Shown: positions 49,284 to 58,387 of the stretch, in pieces
How the letters are laid out: every line of letters begins with the position of its first letter
Numbering within the stretch: position 1 is the first letter of the stretch
Assembly: GCA_051880395.1 (NCBI GenBank)
Contig: JBJENW010000063.1
Coordinates: 1-64,000, forward strand
DNA from: JBJENW01 sp051880395
Lineage (GTDB): Bacteria > Bacillota > Clostridia > Lachnospirales > Lachnospiraceae
Length of the DNA stretch: 64,000 bases
Reading direction: 5' to 3'
The notes under the pieces: model-generated
What the model was told of the DNA's origin: nothing
The model's input: only the letters and a program-made list of their open reading frames with translations
The model's database searches: none
Program-made: the position numbers and the translations under genes

Positions 49284-52200
49284 TTATTTCATTTTGATCA
49301 TTTTTACCATAGAAAACGTTCCTTTCACAGTCCGGGAACCGATTTTTCCAATCGGACGAATCTTATAATAATATGTTTTCTTGTTTTTCACCACATCCAC
49401 AAACGTAACTGTACTTTTTTTACGGATTATCTTGACTTTTTTATAATTGCCGTTTTTCTTTGTACTACGGTAAATTTCATACCCATCCGCACCTGCCATC
49501 TTTGTCCAGCTGACTTTTAGTTTTGCGGAAGCTGTCTGTTTTACGGCATTGAGTTTCATTGTTCCAAAATGCTCGCTTCTTCCCGCACAGATTTTTGAAA
49601 ATGGACCATAGATATCCTGTTTTCCTATTTTTGCATGGGCACGGACTTTATAGTAATACGTGTTTCCAAACGTGGTTTTTTTATCAATTGCTGTCGTTTT
49701 TTTCGTGGTAAGCAGCCGCTTATAGGTACCATTTTTCTTTGTACTACGATAAATTTCGTATTCTGCTGCCCCGGATATTTTTGAAACCTGTATGGAGATC
49801 GTCCCGTCTTTTTTGCTGACTGTTTTTTTCACAACCGCCTTTTTCAGCGTTTTTACGTTCTCTGCCTGACTTGGGAGTATCGGCTGTTCAGACACTCTGG
49901 ATGGTTCACTTGCAATCGTCGGAAGTTCAGATGGCCTCGATGACTCGCTTGGGATTGCCGGCTGCTCGGAAGGTTTCGATGACTCACTCGGAATCGCCGG
50001 CTGCCCAGATGGTTCCAAAGAGTCACTCGGTTGTATGGACCCAAGATTCGGCGGCAGTGATGACACATCTGATTGTGCGCTCTTTTCCAACTGCATGGAT
50101 GCAGAATTCATCGCATAATCATATGCTTCTACCGTCATTTTATCGATCGAAACTCCTTTTTCTAAAAGTTCTGATACCTCGCCCAATTCAAACACCTGGC
50201 AATCCTCTTTGAGGCAATTTGTATACAGATACTTTCTATCTGTCTTTTCCGCTTCACTCTGCATCTTCAACGCAAAACCAGCCAGACCATGATTATCTTT
50301 TGCCGTCACACGCACATACAGCTTTCCATCCTTCTCATAAATTTCACATCCATCTTCCTCAATCTGCGGTTCGGTGTCATCGATTGTAATCGGATATATC
50401 AGCTGTTCTGTCCTCTTTTTTTCATCCGTAACACCAGATTTTTTTCCTTCTATAATAATAGAATACATTCCCTCTGGCAGTCTTTTTCCGGTTTTATCCT
50501 TTCCATTAAAGTAGATCTGTCCATTAAAATCTTCCAGCTCCTCTTCCGCCGTATATAAAACATTTTCTCCCGGCAGATAATATGTTTTCGGCACCAGATC
50601 GTAGACATAATTTTTCACAACACTTCCGTTTGCATCCACCATTTTATACTCTAATGTATCCGCCCCCCGCATCAAAGACGTCGTCGGGAGTGCCATATTG
50701 ACGTACTTTGAATTTTGTGAGATCACGATATGTGCCTGATTCGGGACCTGATTCTCTTCTCCGACTGCAACTGCCAAAGGATTTTGTCCAAGAATGATCT
50801 GTTTGTTTTTCCCTTGTTGAAAACTGCTGATATTCAAATTCGGGGTATGTAAACAATTTGCCGCAAATACAGGTGTTTTCCCGTCCTCATATGCACTGAC
50901 ATCAAACAGACTCTGCGCACTCCAGTCTTTGTAAAATCCCAAATACGGAACACTGAGATCACTCACACCCTGTATTGTACTTTTTGCGATCAGAAATCCT
51001 TCCACATAGAATCCGTTTGTAAAAATTTCACTCTCTTTTTGGATTTCGGCACTTTCTACATCCAGCAGAATCTGTACCGTGATATCTACCGTTTCTCCTG
51101 CCGGAACGATAACGGTGTTTCCACTTACCGTACTGCCCGAACAGGTGACATCTGCTCCTGCATTCAAAATGGAATGATCGTCCTGTGCGACAAATTTTTT
51201 TCCCCTTCCATCCGCCTTATCATTCGGAACCTGAACCGATGTTTCCATCTGATAAGAAAGATCTGTTTCTCCCGTATTTGTAATCTGCGCCGTAAATGCA
51301 TAGCATCCGTCTGCGCGATCCCCCAGTTCTGCTTTCGGCCGTTCACTGCCTTTCACCGTCATATATGCCGGTGTTTTGATCGCCGCTTCGAGATTGATCA
51401 GTCCTGCCCCCTGCTGTCGAACTGGCACATATACACTTTCTCCTTCTTTCTGTTTCTCAGAATCCTTTATGGGAACTGCCGTAGACATCAGGCGCGTATT
51501 CACCGCCTCCTGTAGTTCTATAGCAGTATATTCCGGATGTTCTTCTTTCAGATACTGACGTATTACCACCGCTGCTCCTGCGATATGCGGCGATGCCATA
51601 GACGTACCACTCATATTTCCATAAACACTGCTTCCGTTTCCGTCCACATAGTACGCCGAATAAATATTTCCTCCCGGAGCCGTGATCTCCGGCTTGATGC
51701 CAAGATCCGGTGTCGGTCCCCAGGAAGAAAACGTCGACATCTGATTTGCCTGTTCACTCTTTAAATCCGAGAGCAGCGACGGGTCAAAAAAAACACTCCC
51801 CTCTCCGTTTTTCATCAGACCAATTAACGTTTCTCCCACTTTTTTTGTCACCGAGATTGCCGGCAGCAAATAGTCGCTGTCCTCAATCGACATCTCGATG
51901 CTGCCTTCTACATTGTTATAAATGATCACAGCCTTTGCACCTGCGTTTGCCGCATTTTTCACTTTCTCTGCAAACGTCAGATGTTCCCCATCCGCATCAA
52001 GCCCTCCGCGTGCGATCAGCGCAATTTTTCCGTTTACATCGATATTTTGAAATGCGTCTGCATCCCCAAGTCCACAATCGACATATGTATAAGTTCCCTT
52101 TTCCAAATCTGCAAATTTCTTTACCGCCGATTCGCTTTCCGTGAATTCATGCTCCTGTCCTTCGCTATCTTGAAAAAACATCACATCATTAATAGTTTCG

Positions 52201-53462
52201 TTTTCGATGGATGCCACCGATAACGCCGCACTTAACGTTGATGGATTCGATACGATTCCATTATCAATATTTTCTACCGTCGCATCATTTCCAAGTTCAC
52301 TATAATTGGCACTGGTAGCCGCATTCCCTGCGGCCACACTCAAATTGATCCCTGCGGCTTTGATCCGGTCATAAACCTGCTGCATCGCTTCATTTTCGTC
52401 AGTGCTAAAACCGGCATCTGTTCCCAGACTCATATTCACAGAATCCGCCTGTAATAAAACCACATCCTGCAAAGCCGCAAGCAGCGCCGCATCATTCGAT
52501 GATCCGTTATCGTCAAACACCTTCATCATCAAAAGCTGTGCATCAGGTGCCACTCCCTGGATCTTTTCACTGTCTCCCACGGCAATCCCAGACACATGTG
52601 TCCCATGATAAGCAGACATCACTGGCGTAACAGAGGTATCGTGCCCCATATAATCATAAGCAAACGGAATCTTATCACTCTTATACACACAATCTCCTCC
52701 GCCTGACGTCGCATTCAGTGTCTGTCTGTTATACGTCGAAAAATCTGTCTCACTCGAAAGATTTTCTGTATCTAGCAGTTCCTGCATACCTTCCATCGTA
52801 TAGTGTTGTTCTTCCGGTTTTTTTGCAAATGCCTCATGCTCCACGCTCACACCGCTGTCGAGAATGGCAATCGTCTGCCCTTTTCCGGTATAATCAATCC
52901 CCAACTGATTCTGCACCTTATTGCTGCAGATCATGCGACAGCTGTCTGCCAGCCGCTGCTGTATGGCAGATTTTTCCGTCTGATCCTCTGGAAGCTGATA
53001 GGTCGCTGCCACAAATGCCCGTTTCACATTTGGCAGCTTTTTTATCTTTTCCAACGCGCTATATGGCACGTTCAACGAAAAACCGCTGAACACAGTATCA
53101 TATGTATATAAAATTTCCGTTTTCTCCCGCATCTGCTGACTAAGATTTAAAATGGCAGTCTTTACTGATTCGATCTGCTTTTGAATGGCCTGCCGCTGGG
53201 CTTCATGTGCATCAAAAAAACGACTCAGATCTTTGTCTGCCGATTTCTGAAAAAGCGCCAGCATCGAAGTTGCTTTCACTTCCACGATTACCGTTACGGA
53301 TTGCTCGGCTTTTGTATCCTGCGTCTCACCTTCTACAATCTGATCGGCTGACTGCACCAAAGCTTCCTCCTGTGTATAACTGACTTGTGCATCTGCATTT
53401 TGCGGCATTCCCCCAACACCCAGGCAGACTGCAAGCAGACAGGCGATTCCCTTTTTTCTCAT
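49284..53462 (-). CDS. Secreted S8 subtilisin-family protease (paralogue)
   Basis: A 1,392-residue paralogue of the neighbouring protease. It has a signal peptide (MRKKGIACLLAVCLGVGGMP, then Q-N-A-D-A), a propeptide, and an S8 domain with Asp202 (AILDSGVS), His286 (YHGTHVSG) and Ser621 (GNMSGTSMASPHIAG), with a PA insert. The C5a-peptidase-type FN3 and Ig-like domains match the larger protein, then a short Pro/Ser linker (about 1130-1190) and two FN3-like domains. The BIG2 domains are missing. The ATG follows AGGAGG by seven bases. A longer reading would begin inside the dispersed intergenic element and is rejected. Confidence 0.91.
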   Translation of the reverse strand: MRKKGIACLLAVCLGVGGMPQNADAQVSYTQEEALVQSADQIVEGETQDTKAEQSVTVIVEVKATSMLALFQKSADKDLSRFFDAHEAQRQAIQKQIESVKTAILNLSQQMREKTEILYTYDTVFSGFSLNVPYSALEKIKKLPNVKRAFVAATYQLPEDQTEKSAIQQRLADSCRMICSNKVQNQLGIDYTGKGQTIAILDSGVSVEHEAFAKKPEEQHYTMEGMQELLDTENLSSETDFSTYNRQTLNATSGGGDCVYKSDKIPFAYDYMGHDTSVTPVMSAYHGTHVSGIAVGDSEKIQGVAPDAQLLMMKVFDDNGSSNDAALLAALQDVVLLQADSVNMSLGTDAGFSTDENEAMQQVYDRIKAAGINLSVAAGNAATSANYSELGNDATVENIDNGIVSNPSTLSAALSVASIENETINDVMFFQDSEGQEHEFTESESAVKKFADLEKGTYTYVDCGLGDADAFQNIDVNGKIALIARGGLDADGEHLTFAEKVKNAANAGAKAVIIYNNVEGSIEMSIEDSDYLLPAISVTKKVGETLIGLMKNGEGSVFFDPSLLSDLKSEQANQMSTFSSWGPTPDLGIKPEITAPGGNIYSAYYVDGNGSSVYGNMSGTSMASPHIAGAAVVIRQYLKEEHPEYTAIELQEAVNTRLMSTAVPIKDSEKQKEGESVYVPVRQQGAGLINLEAAIKTPAYMTVKGSERPKAELGDRADGCYAFTAQITNTGETDLSYQMETSVQVPNDKADGRGKKFVAQDDHSILNAGADVTCSGSTVSGNTVIVPAGETVDITVQILLDVESAEIQKESEIFTNGFYVEGFLIAKSTIQGVSDLSVPYLGFYKDWSAQSLFDVSAYEDGKTPVFAANCLHTPNLNISSFQQGKNKQIILGQNPLAVAVGEENQVPNQAHIVISQNSKYVNMALPTTSLMRGADTLEYKMVDANGSVVKNYVYDLVPKTYYLPGENVLYTAEEELEDFNGQIYFNGKDKTGKRLPEGMYSIIIEGKKSGVTDEKKRTEQLIYPITIDDTEPQIEEDGCEIYEKDGKLYVRVTAKDNHGLAGFALKMQSEAEKTDRKYLYTNCLKEDCQVFELGEVSELLEKGVSIDKMTVEAYDYAMNSASMQLEKSAQSDVSSLPPNLGSIQPSDSLEPSGQPAIPSESSKPSEQPAIPSESSRPSELPTIASEPSRVSEQPILPSQAENVKTLKKAVVKKTVSKKDGTISIQVSKISGAAEYEIYRSTKKNGTYKRLLTTKKTTAIDKKTTFGNTYYYKVRAHAKIGKQDIYGPFSKICAGRSEHFGTMKLNAVKQTASAKLKVSWTKMAGADGYEIYRSTKKNGNYKKVKIIRKKSTVTFVDVVKNKKTYYYKIRPIGKIGSRTVKGTFSMVKMIKMK
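49860..50070. repeat. Repeat encoding the Pro/Ser linker of the smaller protease
   Basis: About five degenerate 36-bp units encode SSxPSEQPAIPSE variants. The unit differs from the linker of the sister protease, so the two linkers seem to have expanded independently. Confidence 0.7.
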
Positions 53463-53499
53463 AAATGCTCCTCCTATTTTCAAAAAATTTTCTCCTTTT

Positions 53500-53528
53500 A
53501 TTATAAATCGGTGGACATAAACAAACAA
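53500..53528 (-). promoter_or_regulatory. Promoter of the smaller S8 protease gene
   Basis: The minus strand reads TTGTTT, a 17-bp spacer, then a perfect TATAAT, about 38 bp upstream of the ATG. It lies between the dispersed element and the gene. Confidence 0.75.
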
Positions 53529-53548
53529 GAAATTTTTTATCTTTCGTT

Positions 53549-53605
53549 TCCTCCTGCCGGATACCGGAAACGTCCGCACAGGAATCCCCCGGTTGAGATC
53601 TTTTG
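53549..53605. repeat. Dispersed intergenic element, copy 3
   Basis: The 22-bp core (53556-53577) is identical to copy 2 and differs by one base from copy 1. The flanking similarity to copy 1 runs for about 55 bp in total. It lies just after the ABC exporter gene and before the protease promoter. On the minus strand GGATTCC and GGTATCC could pair with one mismatch. Confidence 0.6.
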
Positions 53606-53617
53606 CCGCGTTCTTTT

Positions 53618-55462
53618 TTATGATTCTTGTTGGGCATCTTCAAACTGAGATGCGTATAGGTCCGCATAGAATCCTTTTTTCGCCATCAATTCTTCGTGGT
53701 TGCCCTGCTCTATGATATCGCCATCTTTCATGACAAGGATCACATCTGCATCCTTGATCGTAGAAAGCCGATGTGCAATAACAAAACTGGTTCGCCCTTT
53801 CATCAGATTGTTCATTGCTTTCTGAATCCGTTCCTCGGTACGAGTATCCACAGAACTGGTTGCCTCGTCCAATATCATGATCGGGTTATCCGCTAAAATC
53901 GCACGTGCAATTGTCAAAAGCTGCTTCTGTCCCTGCGATACATTGGACGCTTCCTCATTCAATTCCATCTGATAACCGCCCGGCAACGTCTGGATAAAAT
54001 GATGCGCATGTGCTGCTTTTGCGGCTGCGATCACCTCATCATCTGTCGCATCCAGTTTTCCATAGCGGATATTTTCCATGATCGTGCCTTTAAACAACCA
54101 TGTGTCCTGCAAGACCATACCAAACATCTGACGCAATTCTGCCCGATTGAAATCGCGAACATCATGCCCATCTACCAGGATTTTTCCTTTATTAACGTCA
54201 TAAAAACGAAGCAATAATTTTACCATCGTCGTTTTTCCGGCACCGGTCGGTCCTACGATTGCTACCGTCTGGCCCGGTTTTACATCGCAGTTAAAATTCT
54301 GAATGATGATCTTATCCGGATTGTAGCCAAACTGCACATTTTCAAAGGATACTGCGCCCTGCGGTTGTGCCAGTTTCACTGGATTTTCTACCGTCTGGTC
54401 TTCTTCTTCCTCTTCCAGAAATTCAAAAACACGTTCGGCAGCAGCTGTCATGGACTGCATCATATTCGAAACCTGCGCCAACTGATTGATCGGTTGTGTA
54501 AAGTTCTTTACATACTGAATAAATGCCGGGATATCACCGATTGCGATAGACCCTTTTACGGTCAAAATACTTCCGCAGACGGCCACTGCAACGTATCCCA
54601 GATTTCCAACAAACATCATGACCGGCATCATCAATCCGGATAAAAACTGAGATTTCCATGCCGACTGATACAAGATCGCATTCGTCGCATCAAACTGATC
54701 TTCTACCTTTTCTTCCCGGTTAAACGCCTGTATGATCGCATGACCGCTATAAACTTCCTCTACCTGACCGTTAATCTTTCCTAAATATTCCTGCTGTTGT
54801 TTGAAATATCCCTGAGAATGTTTCATCACAAGTGTGATCAAGCAGATACAGATCGGTAAAATTGCCACTGCGATCAAAGTCATAAGCGGACTGATCGTCA
54901 ACATCATGATCAAAACCCCCACCATCATCGTGACAGAAGTAATCAGCTGTGTCAAACTCTGGTTTAAACTCTGTCCTAACGTATCCACATCATTCGTAAT
55001 ACGGGATAACACTTCACCGACGGTTCTTGACTCAAAGTATTTCATCGGCATACGGTTGATCTTTTCCGAAATATCTTTTCGCATCCGAAATGCCATTTTC
55101 TGCGAAATCGCTGTCATGATCCAACCCTGCACAAAGTTTAATGCCGCACTCAACAAATACATTCCAAGCAAAAAAACAAGAATTTTCGCAATGCCGTCAA
55201 AGTCAATGCCTCCATTGCCACTGATCTTATTCATCAAACCTTCGTACAATTTTGTGATCGCCTTACTTAAGATTTTCGGACCCGCAATATTAAATACCGT
55301 ACTTCCAACTGCAAAAATAAACACGGCCAGCATAGCAAATTTATATCGCCCCATATATCGAACCAGCTTTGCGATCGTTCCTTTAAAATCTTTCGCCTTT
55401 TCCACCGGTGCTCCCGGACCATGCCCACGCATCGGACCACGCGCTCTGTTAGTTCCTGCCAT
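53618..55462 (-). CDS. ABC exporter half-transporter, canonical ATPase subunit
   Basis: A 614-residue type IV exporter subunit: six membrane helices (about 38-320) and a C-terminal nucleotide-binding domain. The Walker A is GPTGAGKTT and the Walker B IMILDEATSSVD has the catalytic Glu. The signature VSQGQ departs from LSGGQ. Together with the partner gene this points to a heterodimer with one degenerate site. It overlaps the partner gene by 14 bp. Substrate unknown; the MarR gene ahead suggests drug or toxic-compound efflux. Confidence 0.93.
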   Translation of the reverse strand: MAGTNRARGPMRGHGPGAPVEKAKDFKGTIAKLVRYMGRYKFAMLAVFIFAVGSTVFNIAGPKILSKAITKLYEGLMNKISGNGGIDFDGIAKILVFLLGMYLLSAALNFVQGWIMTAISQKMAFRMRKDISEKINRMPMKYFESRTVGEVLSRITNDVDTLGQSLNQSLTQLITSVTMMVGVLIMMLTISPLMTLIAVAILPICICLITLVMKHSQGYFKQQQEYLGKINGQVEEVYSGHAIIQAFNREEKVEDQFDATNAILYQSAWKSQFLSGLMMPVMMFVGNLGYVAVAVCGSILTVKGSIAIGDIPAFIQYVKNFTQPINQLAQVSNMMQSMTAAAERVFEFLEEEEEDQTVENPVKLAQPQGAVSFENVQFGYNPDKIIIQNFNCDVKPGQTVAIVGPTGAGKTTMVKLLLRFYDVNKGKILVDGHDVRDFNRAELRQMFGMVLQDTWLFKGTIMENIRYGKLDATDDEVIAAAKAAHAHHFIQTLPGGYQMELNEEASNVSQGQKQLLTIARAILADNPIMILDEATSSVDTRTEERIQKAMNNLMKGRTSFVIAHRLSTIKDADVILVMKDGDIIEQGNHEELMAKKGFYADLYASQFEDAQQES

Positions 55463-57605
55463 CCGAATGACCTCCTTTCAACTCTTCTTCTGATAATTGT
55501 GAGTATGCGATCTCACGATACGGTTCACATGTTTGCATCAACTCTTCATGTGTACCTTTTCCAACTATTTTTCCATCATCCAACATCAAGATCTGATCCG
55601 CATGCAGAATCGTACTGATTCGCTGTGCCACGATCACAATCGTCGCATCAGAAAGTTTCTGGTGTAACTCTTTTCTCAGTTTCAAATCCGTCTTATAATC
55701 CAAGGCAGAAAAACTATCATCGAACACACAGACTTTTGGCGTCTTTGCTAACGCTCTCGCAATCGACAGACGCTGCTTCTGACCACCGGAAACATTGGTT
55801 CCGCCCTGTGCGATCGGACTCTCGTAGCCCTGCGGTTTTGCATCGATAAACTCTGTCGCCTGCGCAATTTCAGCGGCTTGCTTCATCTTTTCATCTGTAA
55901 TATCATCTCCACCAAATTTCAGATTCGATGCGATATCTCCGGAGAAAAGAATTCCTTTCTGCGGTACAAGACCGATCAGGCTATGTAACTTGTGCTGTGA
56001 CATTTCGCGGATATCCACGCCATCCATTGCGATTTTTCCGCCAGTCACATCATAAAAACGTGGAATCAAATTTACCAATGTTGATTTTCCACAACCCGTA
56101 CTACCTATGATCGCAGTTGTCTGTCCAGGTTTTGCAGTAAAGGAAATATGCTCCAGGGCATCTTCATCTGCTCCGTCATAGCGGAAAGAAACGTCATCAA
56201 ATGTTAACTCTCCTGCGAACGTTTTCTCCTCCGCTTTTGGTACCTTCGGATCAGCAACGGATACCTCCACATCCAGTACCTCCTGGATACGGTCACCTGC
56301 AACACCGGCCCTTGGCAGCATAACAGAAACCATTGTAAGCATCAAAAACGACATCACGATCTGCATGGTATACGTCATAAATGCAATCATATCACCGACT
56401 TGAATCGTTCCCGCATCCACACCGTTTGAACCGACCCATACGATCAATACAGAAACCCCGTTCATGATCAACATCATGATCGGCATCATAAACGTCATGA
56501 CACGGTTTGTAAACAACTGTGTTTTCATCAAGTTTTTATTTGCAACATCAAAACGTTCTTCCTCATTTTTTTCCCGGCTGAATGCACGGATGACCGGAAT
56601 ACCTGTTAAGATTTCTCTGGAAACAAGGTTCATGCGGTCTACCAAGGACTGCATTTTCTTGAATTTCGGCATTGCAATAACCATCAGAACCAGAACAAGG
56701 AAAAAGATGGATGCTACCGCCGCAACAATGATCCAGCTCATATTCGTTTTTGTTGTCAACACTTTTACCACTCCGCCGATTCCAAGGATCGGTGCATACA
56801 TAACCATGCGAAGCAGCATTACACATACCATCTGAATCTGCTGAATATCATTGGTACTTCTTGTGATCAAGGAAGCCGTTGAAAAACGATCCATCTCGGT
56901 ATTGTGGAAAGAAAGAACCTTTTTGAAGATACCTTCACGCAGATCCATACCAATTTTTGCGGCTGTTCTTGCTGCAAAAAAACCGGCCAAGATCGCTGCA
57001 ACCACCATTACCAACGTCATCAGAAGCATCTTTCCACCTGTATGCAACAGATAATCCATCTGTATATCATCCATATCTTTTCCCATTGCTTCATATTCTT
57101 TTTGTACAAATTGCAGCGCACCTTGCTGAATAATGGAATCACTGACACCTTCGAATTTTTCCAATGCCTGATCTTTCATTTTCAGCAGATCTTCCTGCGT
57201 CATCATACCTGCCTTTAACGCTTGCTTCACCTGTTCTAAATCAAATTGATCGGATTCTCCTGCTTTTTGCAGCATCACCATCGGAACACTCAAAATAGAA
57301 TCTAATTCTTCGATCGTATCTTCGTCCTCCGCCGTGCGCTCATAGAGATCCCCCTTTTTTTCATAACATGCTTTTACTTTATCTGCATCTTTTTCTTCCA
57401 AAAACAAACAGATATTTTCCATCGTCTCTGCCTGCATGGAATCCATCGCCGCATGCTCTAGTCCCTTCTGCTGGATTCCGATATCCACGATATCTGATGT
57501 GTAAGATGGCAGTGATAAATCACAAAATGCCTGCACGACCAGTAATAATGTGATCAGAAATACTGCTTTAAAATTTCTTCCAAGCGATTTAAATATCAGC
57601 TTCAT
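55449..57605 (-). CDS. ABC exporter half-transporter with large extracytoplasmic loop
   Basis: A 718-residue exporter subunit. After the first membrane helix (about 13-30) a large acidic, helical insert of about 150 residues (to about 185) precedes the remaining helices; it should lie outside the membrane. The nucleotide-binding domain has Walker A GSTGCGKST and signature VSGGQ, but the Walker B reads VCVFDDSFSALD, with Asp where the catalytic Glu should be. So its own ATP site is degenerate, and the partner subunit supplies the active Glu. It overlaps the marR stop by 17 bp and is in the same operon. Confidence 0.92.
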   Translation of the reverse strand: MKLIFKSLGRNFKAVFLITLLLVVQAFCDLSLPSYTSDIVDIGIQQKGLEHAAMDSMQAETMENICLFLEEKDADKVKACYEKKGDLYERTAEDEDTIEELDSILSVPMVMLQKAGESDQFDLEQVKQALKAGMMTQEDLLKMKDQALEKFEGVSDSIIQQGALQFVQKEYEAMGKDMDDIQMDYLLHTGGKMLLMTLVMVVAAILAGFFAARTAAKIGMDLREGIFKKVLSFHNTEMDRFSTASLITRSTNDIQQIQMVCVMLLRMVMYAPILGIGGVVKVLTTKTNMSWIIVAAVASIFFLVLVLMVIAMPKFKKMQSLVDRMNLVSREILTGIPVIRAFSREKNEEERFDVANKNLMKTQLFTNRVMTFMMPIMMLIMNGVSVLIVWVGSNGVDAGTIQVGDMIAFMTYTMQIVMSFLMLTMVSVMLPRAGVAGDRIQEVLDVEVSVADPKVPKAEEKTFAGELTFDDVSFRYDGADEDALEHISFTAKPGQTTAIIGSTGCGKSTLVNLIPRFYDVTGGKIAMDGVDIREMSQHKLHSLIGLVPQKGILFSGDIASNLKFGGDDITDEKMKQAAEIAQATEFIDAKPQGYESPIAQGGTNVSGGQKQRLSIARALAKTPKVCVFDDSFSALDYKTDLKLRKELHQKLSDATIVIVAQRISTILHADQILMLDDGKIVGKGTHEELMQTCEPYREIAYSQLSEEELKGGHSDGRN

Positions 57606-58089
57606 TTTTCTTTTCCTCCTTCATTCGCTTCATCTCATCGTCAATGACATCAAGAAACTCCTCTAGCTGGTCCATCATCTGTACCATCCGTTCTCTTCCA
57701 TATCGTTCAATAATGATCTGCATATGTTTTTCCATATACGCTGCGATTCGTTGATAGACGCCATAGCCGTCCGCAGTCAGTTTCACTACTGTATTTCGTC
57801 TGTCAGCCGCATCTGTGCTACGAATGATATACCCTTTCGTCTCTAATGTTTTTAACGAACGTGATACTGCCGGAGGTGCCACTTCCAAATCTTTTGCCAG
57901 ACACTTCACATATGCAACATCTTCCGGCTTCGGACTCTGTTCTTCCCCGACACCCGGCTTCAATCGTCCAATCGAACAAAGCAGCATATATTCAAAATTC
58001 GATATTCCTTCCAGGGAAAAATCCGGATGCATCCGCCGAATTCGGTGCATAATGCCATTCAAACGCTTTTCTACATCTCTGTGTTCCAT
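57589..58089 (-). CDS. MarR-family transcriptional regulator
   Basis: A 166-residue winged-helix repressor of the MarR type. The helix-turn-helix covers VKCLAKDLEVAPPAVSRSLK, the wing YIIRSTDAADRRNTVVKLT, and there are N- and C-terminal dimerisation helices. It is the first gene of the operon with the exporter pair and most likely senses a compound that the exporter removes. A near-perfect inverted repeat between its promoter and start is a candidate operator. Confidence 0.93.
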   Translation of the reverse strand: MEHRDVEKRLNGIMHRIRRMHPDFSLEGISNFEYMLLCSIGRLKPGVGEEQSPKPEDVAYVKCLAKDLEVAPPAVSRSLKTLETKGYIIRSTDAADRRNTVVKLTADGYGVYQRIAAYMEKHMQIIIERYGRERMVQMMDQLEEFLDVIDDEMKRMKEEKKNEADI

Positions 58090-58147
58090 TCTTTACTCCT
58101 TTCCAGAGGTACCTTTGTTTCTTACTTCAAAAATACTTTTCATTCTA

Positions 58148-58174
58148 TTACAGTGTTATTTGTTAACAGTGTAA
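58148..58174. promoter_or_regulatory. Candidate MarR operator
   Basis: TTACAGTGTTA and TAACAGTGTAA form an inverted repeat with one mismatch around a five-base centre. It lies about 20 bp downstream of the -10 box of marR and 59 bp ahead of its start codon, a position that would block transcription. No second copy was noticed elsewhere in the window. Confidence 0.7.
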
Positions 58175-58193
58175 ATTATTTTCCGTGTTCTTC

Positions 58194-58221
58194 ATTATAC
58201 ACGCTTTTATTCAAAAATCAA
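58194..58221 (-). promoter_or_regulatory. Promoter of the marR-exporter operon
   Basis: The minus strand reads TTGATT, a 16-bp spacer, then a perfect TATAAT. The transcript would carry a leader of about 100 nt containing the inverted repeat. Confidence 0.8.
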
Positions 58222-58277
58222 GTACTTTTTTCATACTTTTCAATTTACCAAAATTCGACTTTTTCTTTTTTGATTCA

Positions 58278-58306
58278 TTGACAAGCCCCCTTTTTTCTAT
58301 TATTAT
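58278..58306 (+). promoter_or_regulatory. Promoter of the DAHP synthase gene
   Basis: A perfect TTGACA, a 17-bp spacer and TATTAT, 82 bp upstream of the ATG. It diverges from the marR promoter, with about 55 bp between the two -35 boxes. Confidence 0.85.
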
Positions 58307-58313
58307 AGAAATT

Positions 58314-58387
58314 GACTGCATTTTTCTTATAGCACGCAGTCGTTTATTCGCTAAAAATGCAATTCAATAATAAAGGAGAATTTTAAT
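58314..58387 (+). promoter_or_regulatory. Structured leader of the DAHP synthase gene
   Basis: Two mutually exclusive hairpins are possible: GACTGC/GCAGTC (58314-58319 with 58336-58341) and TGCATTTTT/AAAAATGCA (58317-58325 with 58353-58361). A nine-codon reading frame (58357-58386) ends two bases before the gene start. There is no T-box motif and no terminator U-run, so control by attenuation is only a possibility. Confidence 0.4.

Noticed and set aside
53463..53579. N-terminal extension of the smaller protease
   Set aside because: It would place 39 residues before a clean signal peptide, starts in the dispersed element, spans the promoter, and ignores the AGGAGG site before the inner ATG.
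43444..53579. Mobile element carrying the two proteases
   Set aside because: No transposase, integrase, direct-repeat target sites or change of codon style at the borders; duplication in place is simpler.
58307..58387. T-box riboswitch ahead of the DAHP synthase gene
   Set aside because: No T-box consensus, specifier loop or terminator; the leader is only about 80 nt.
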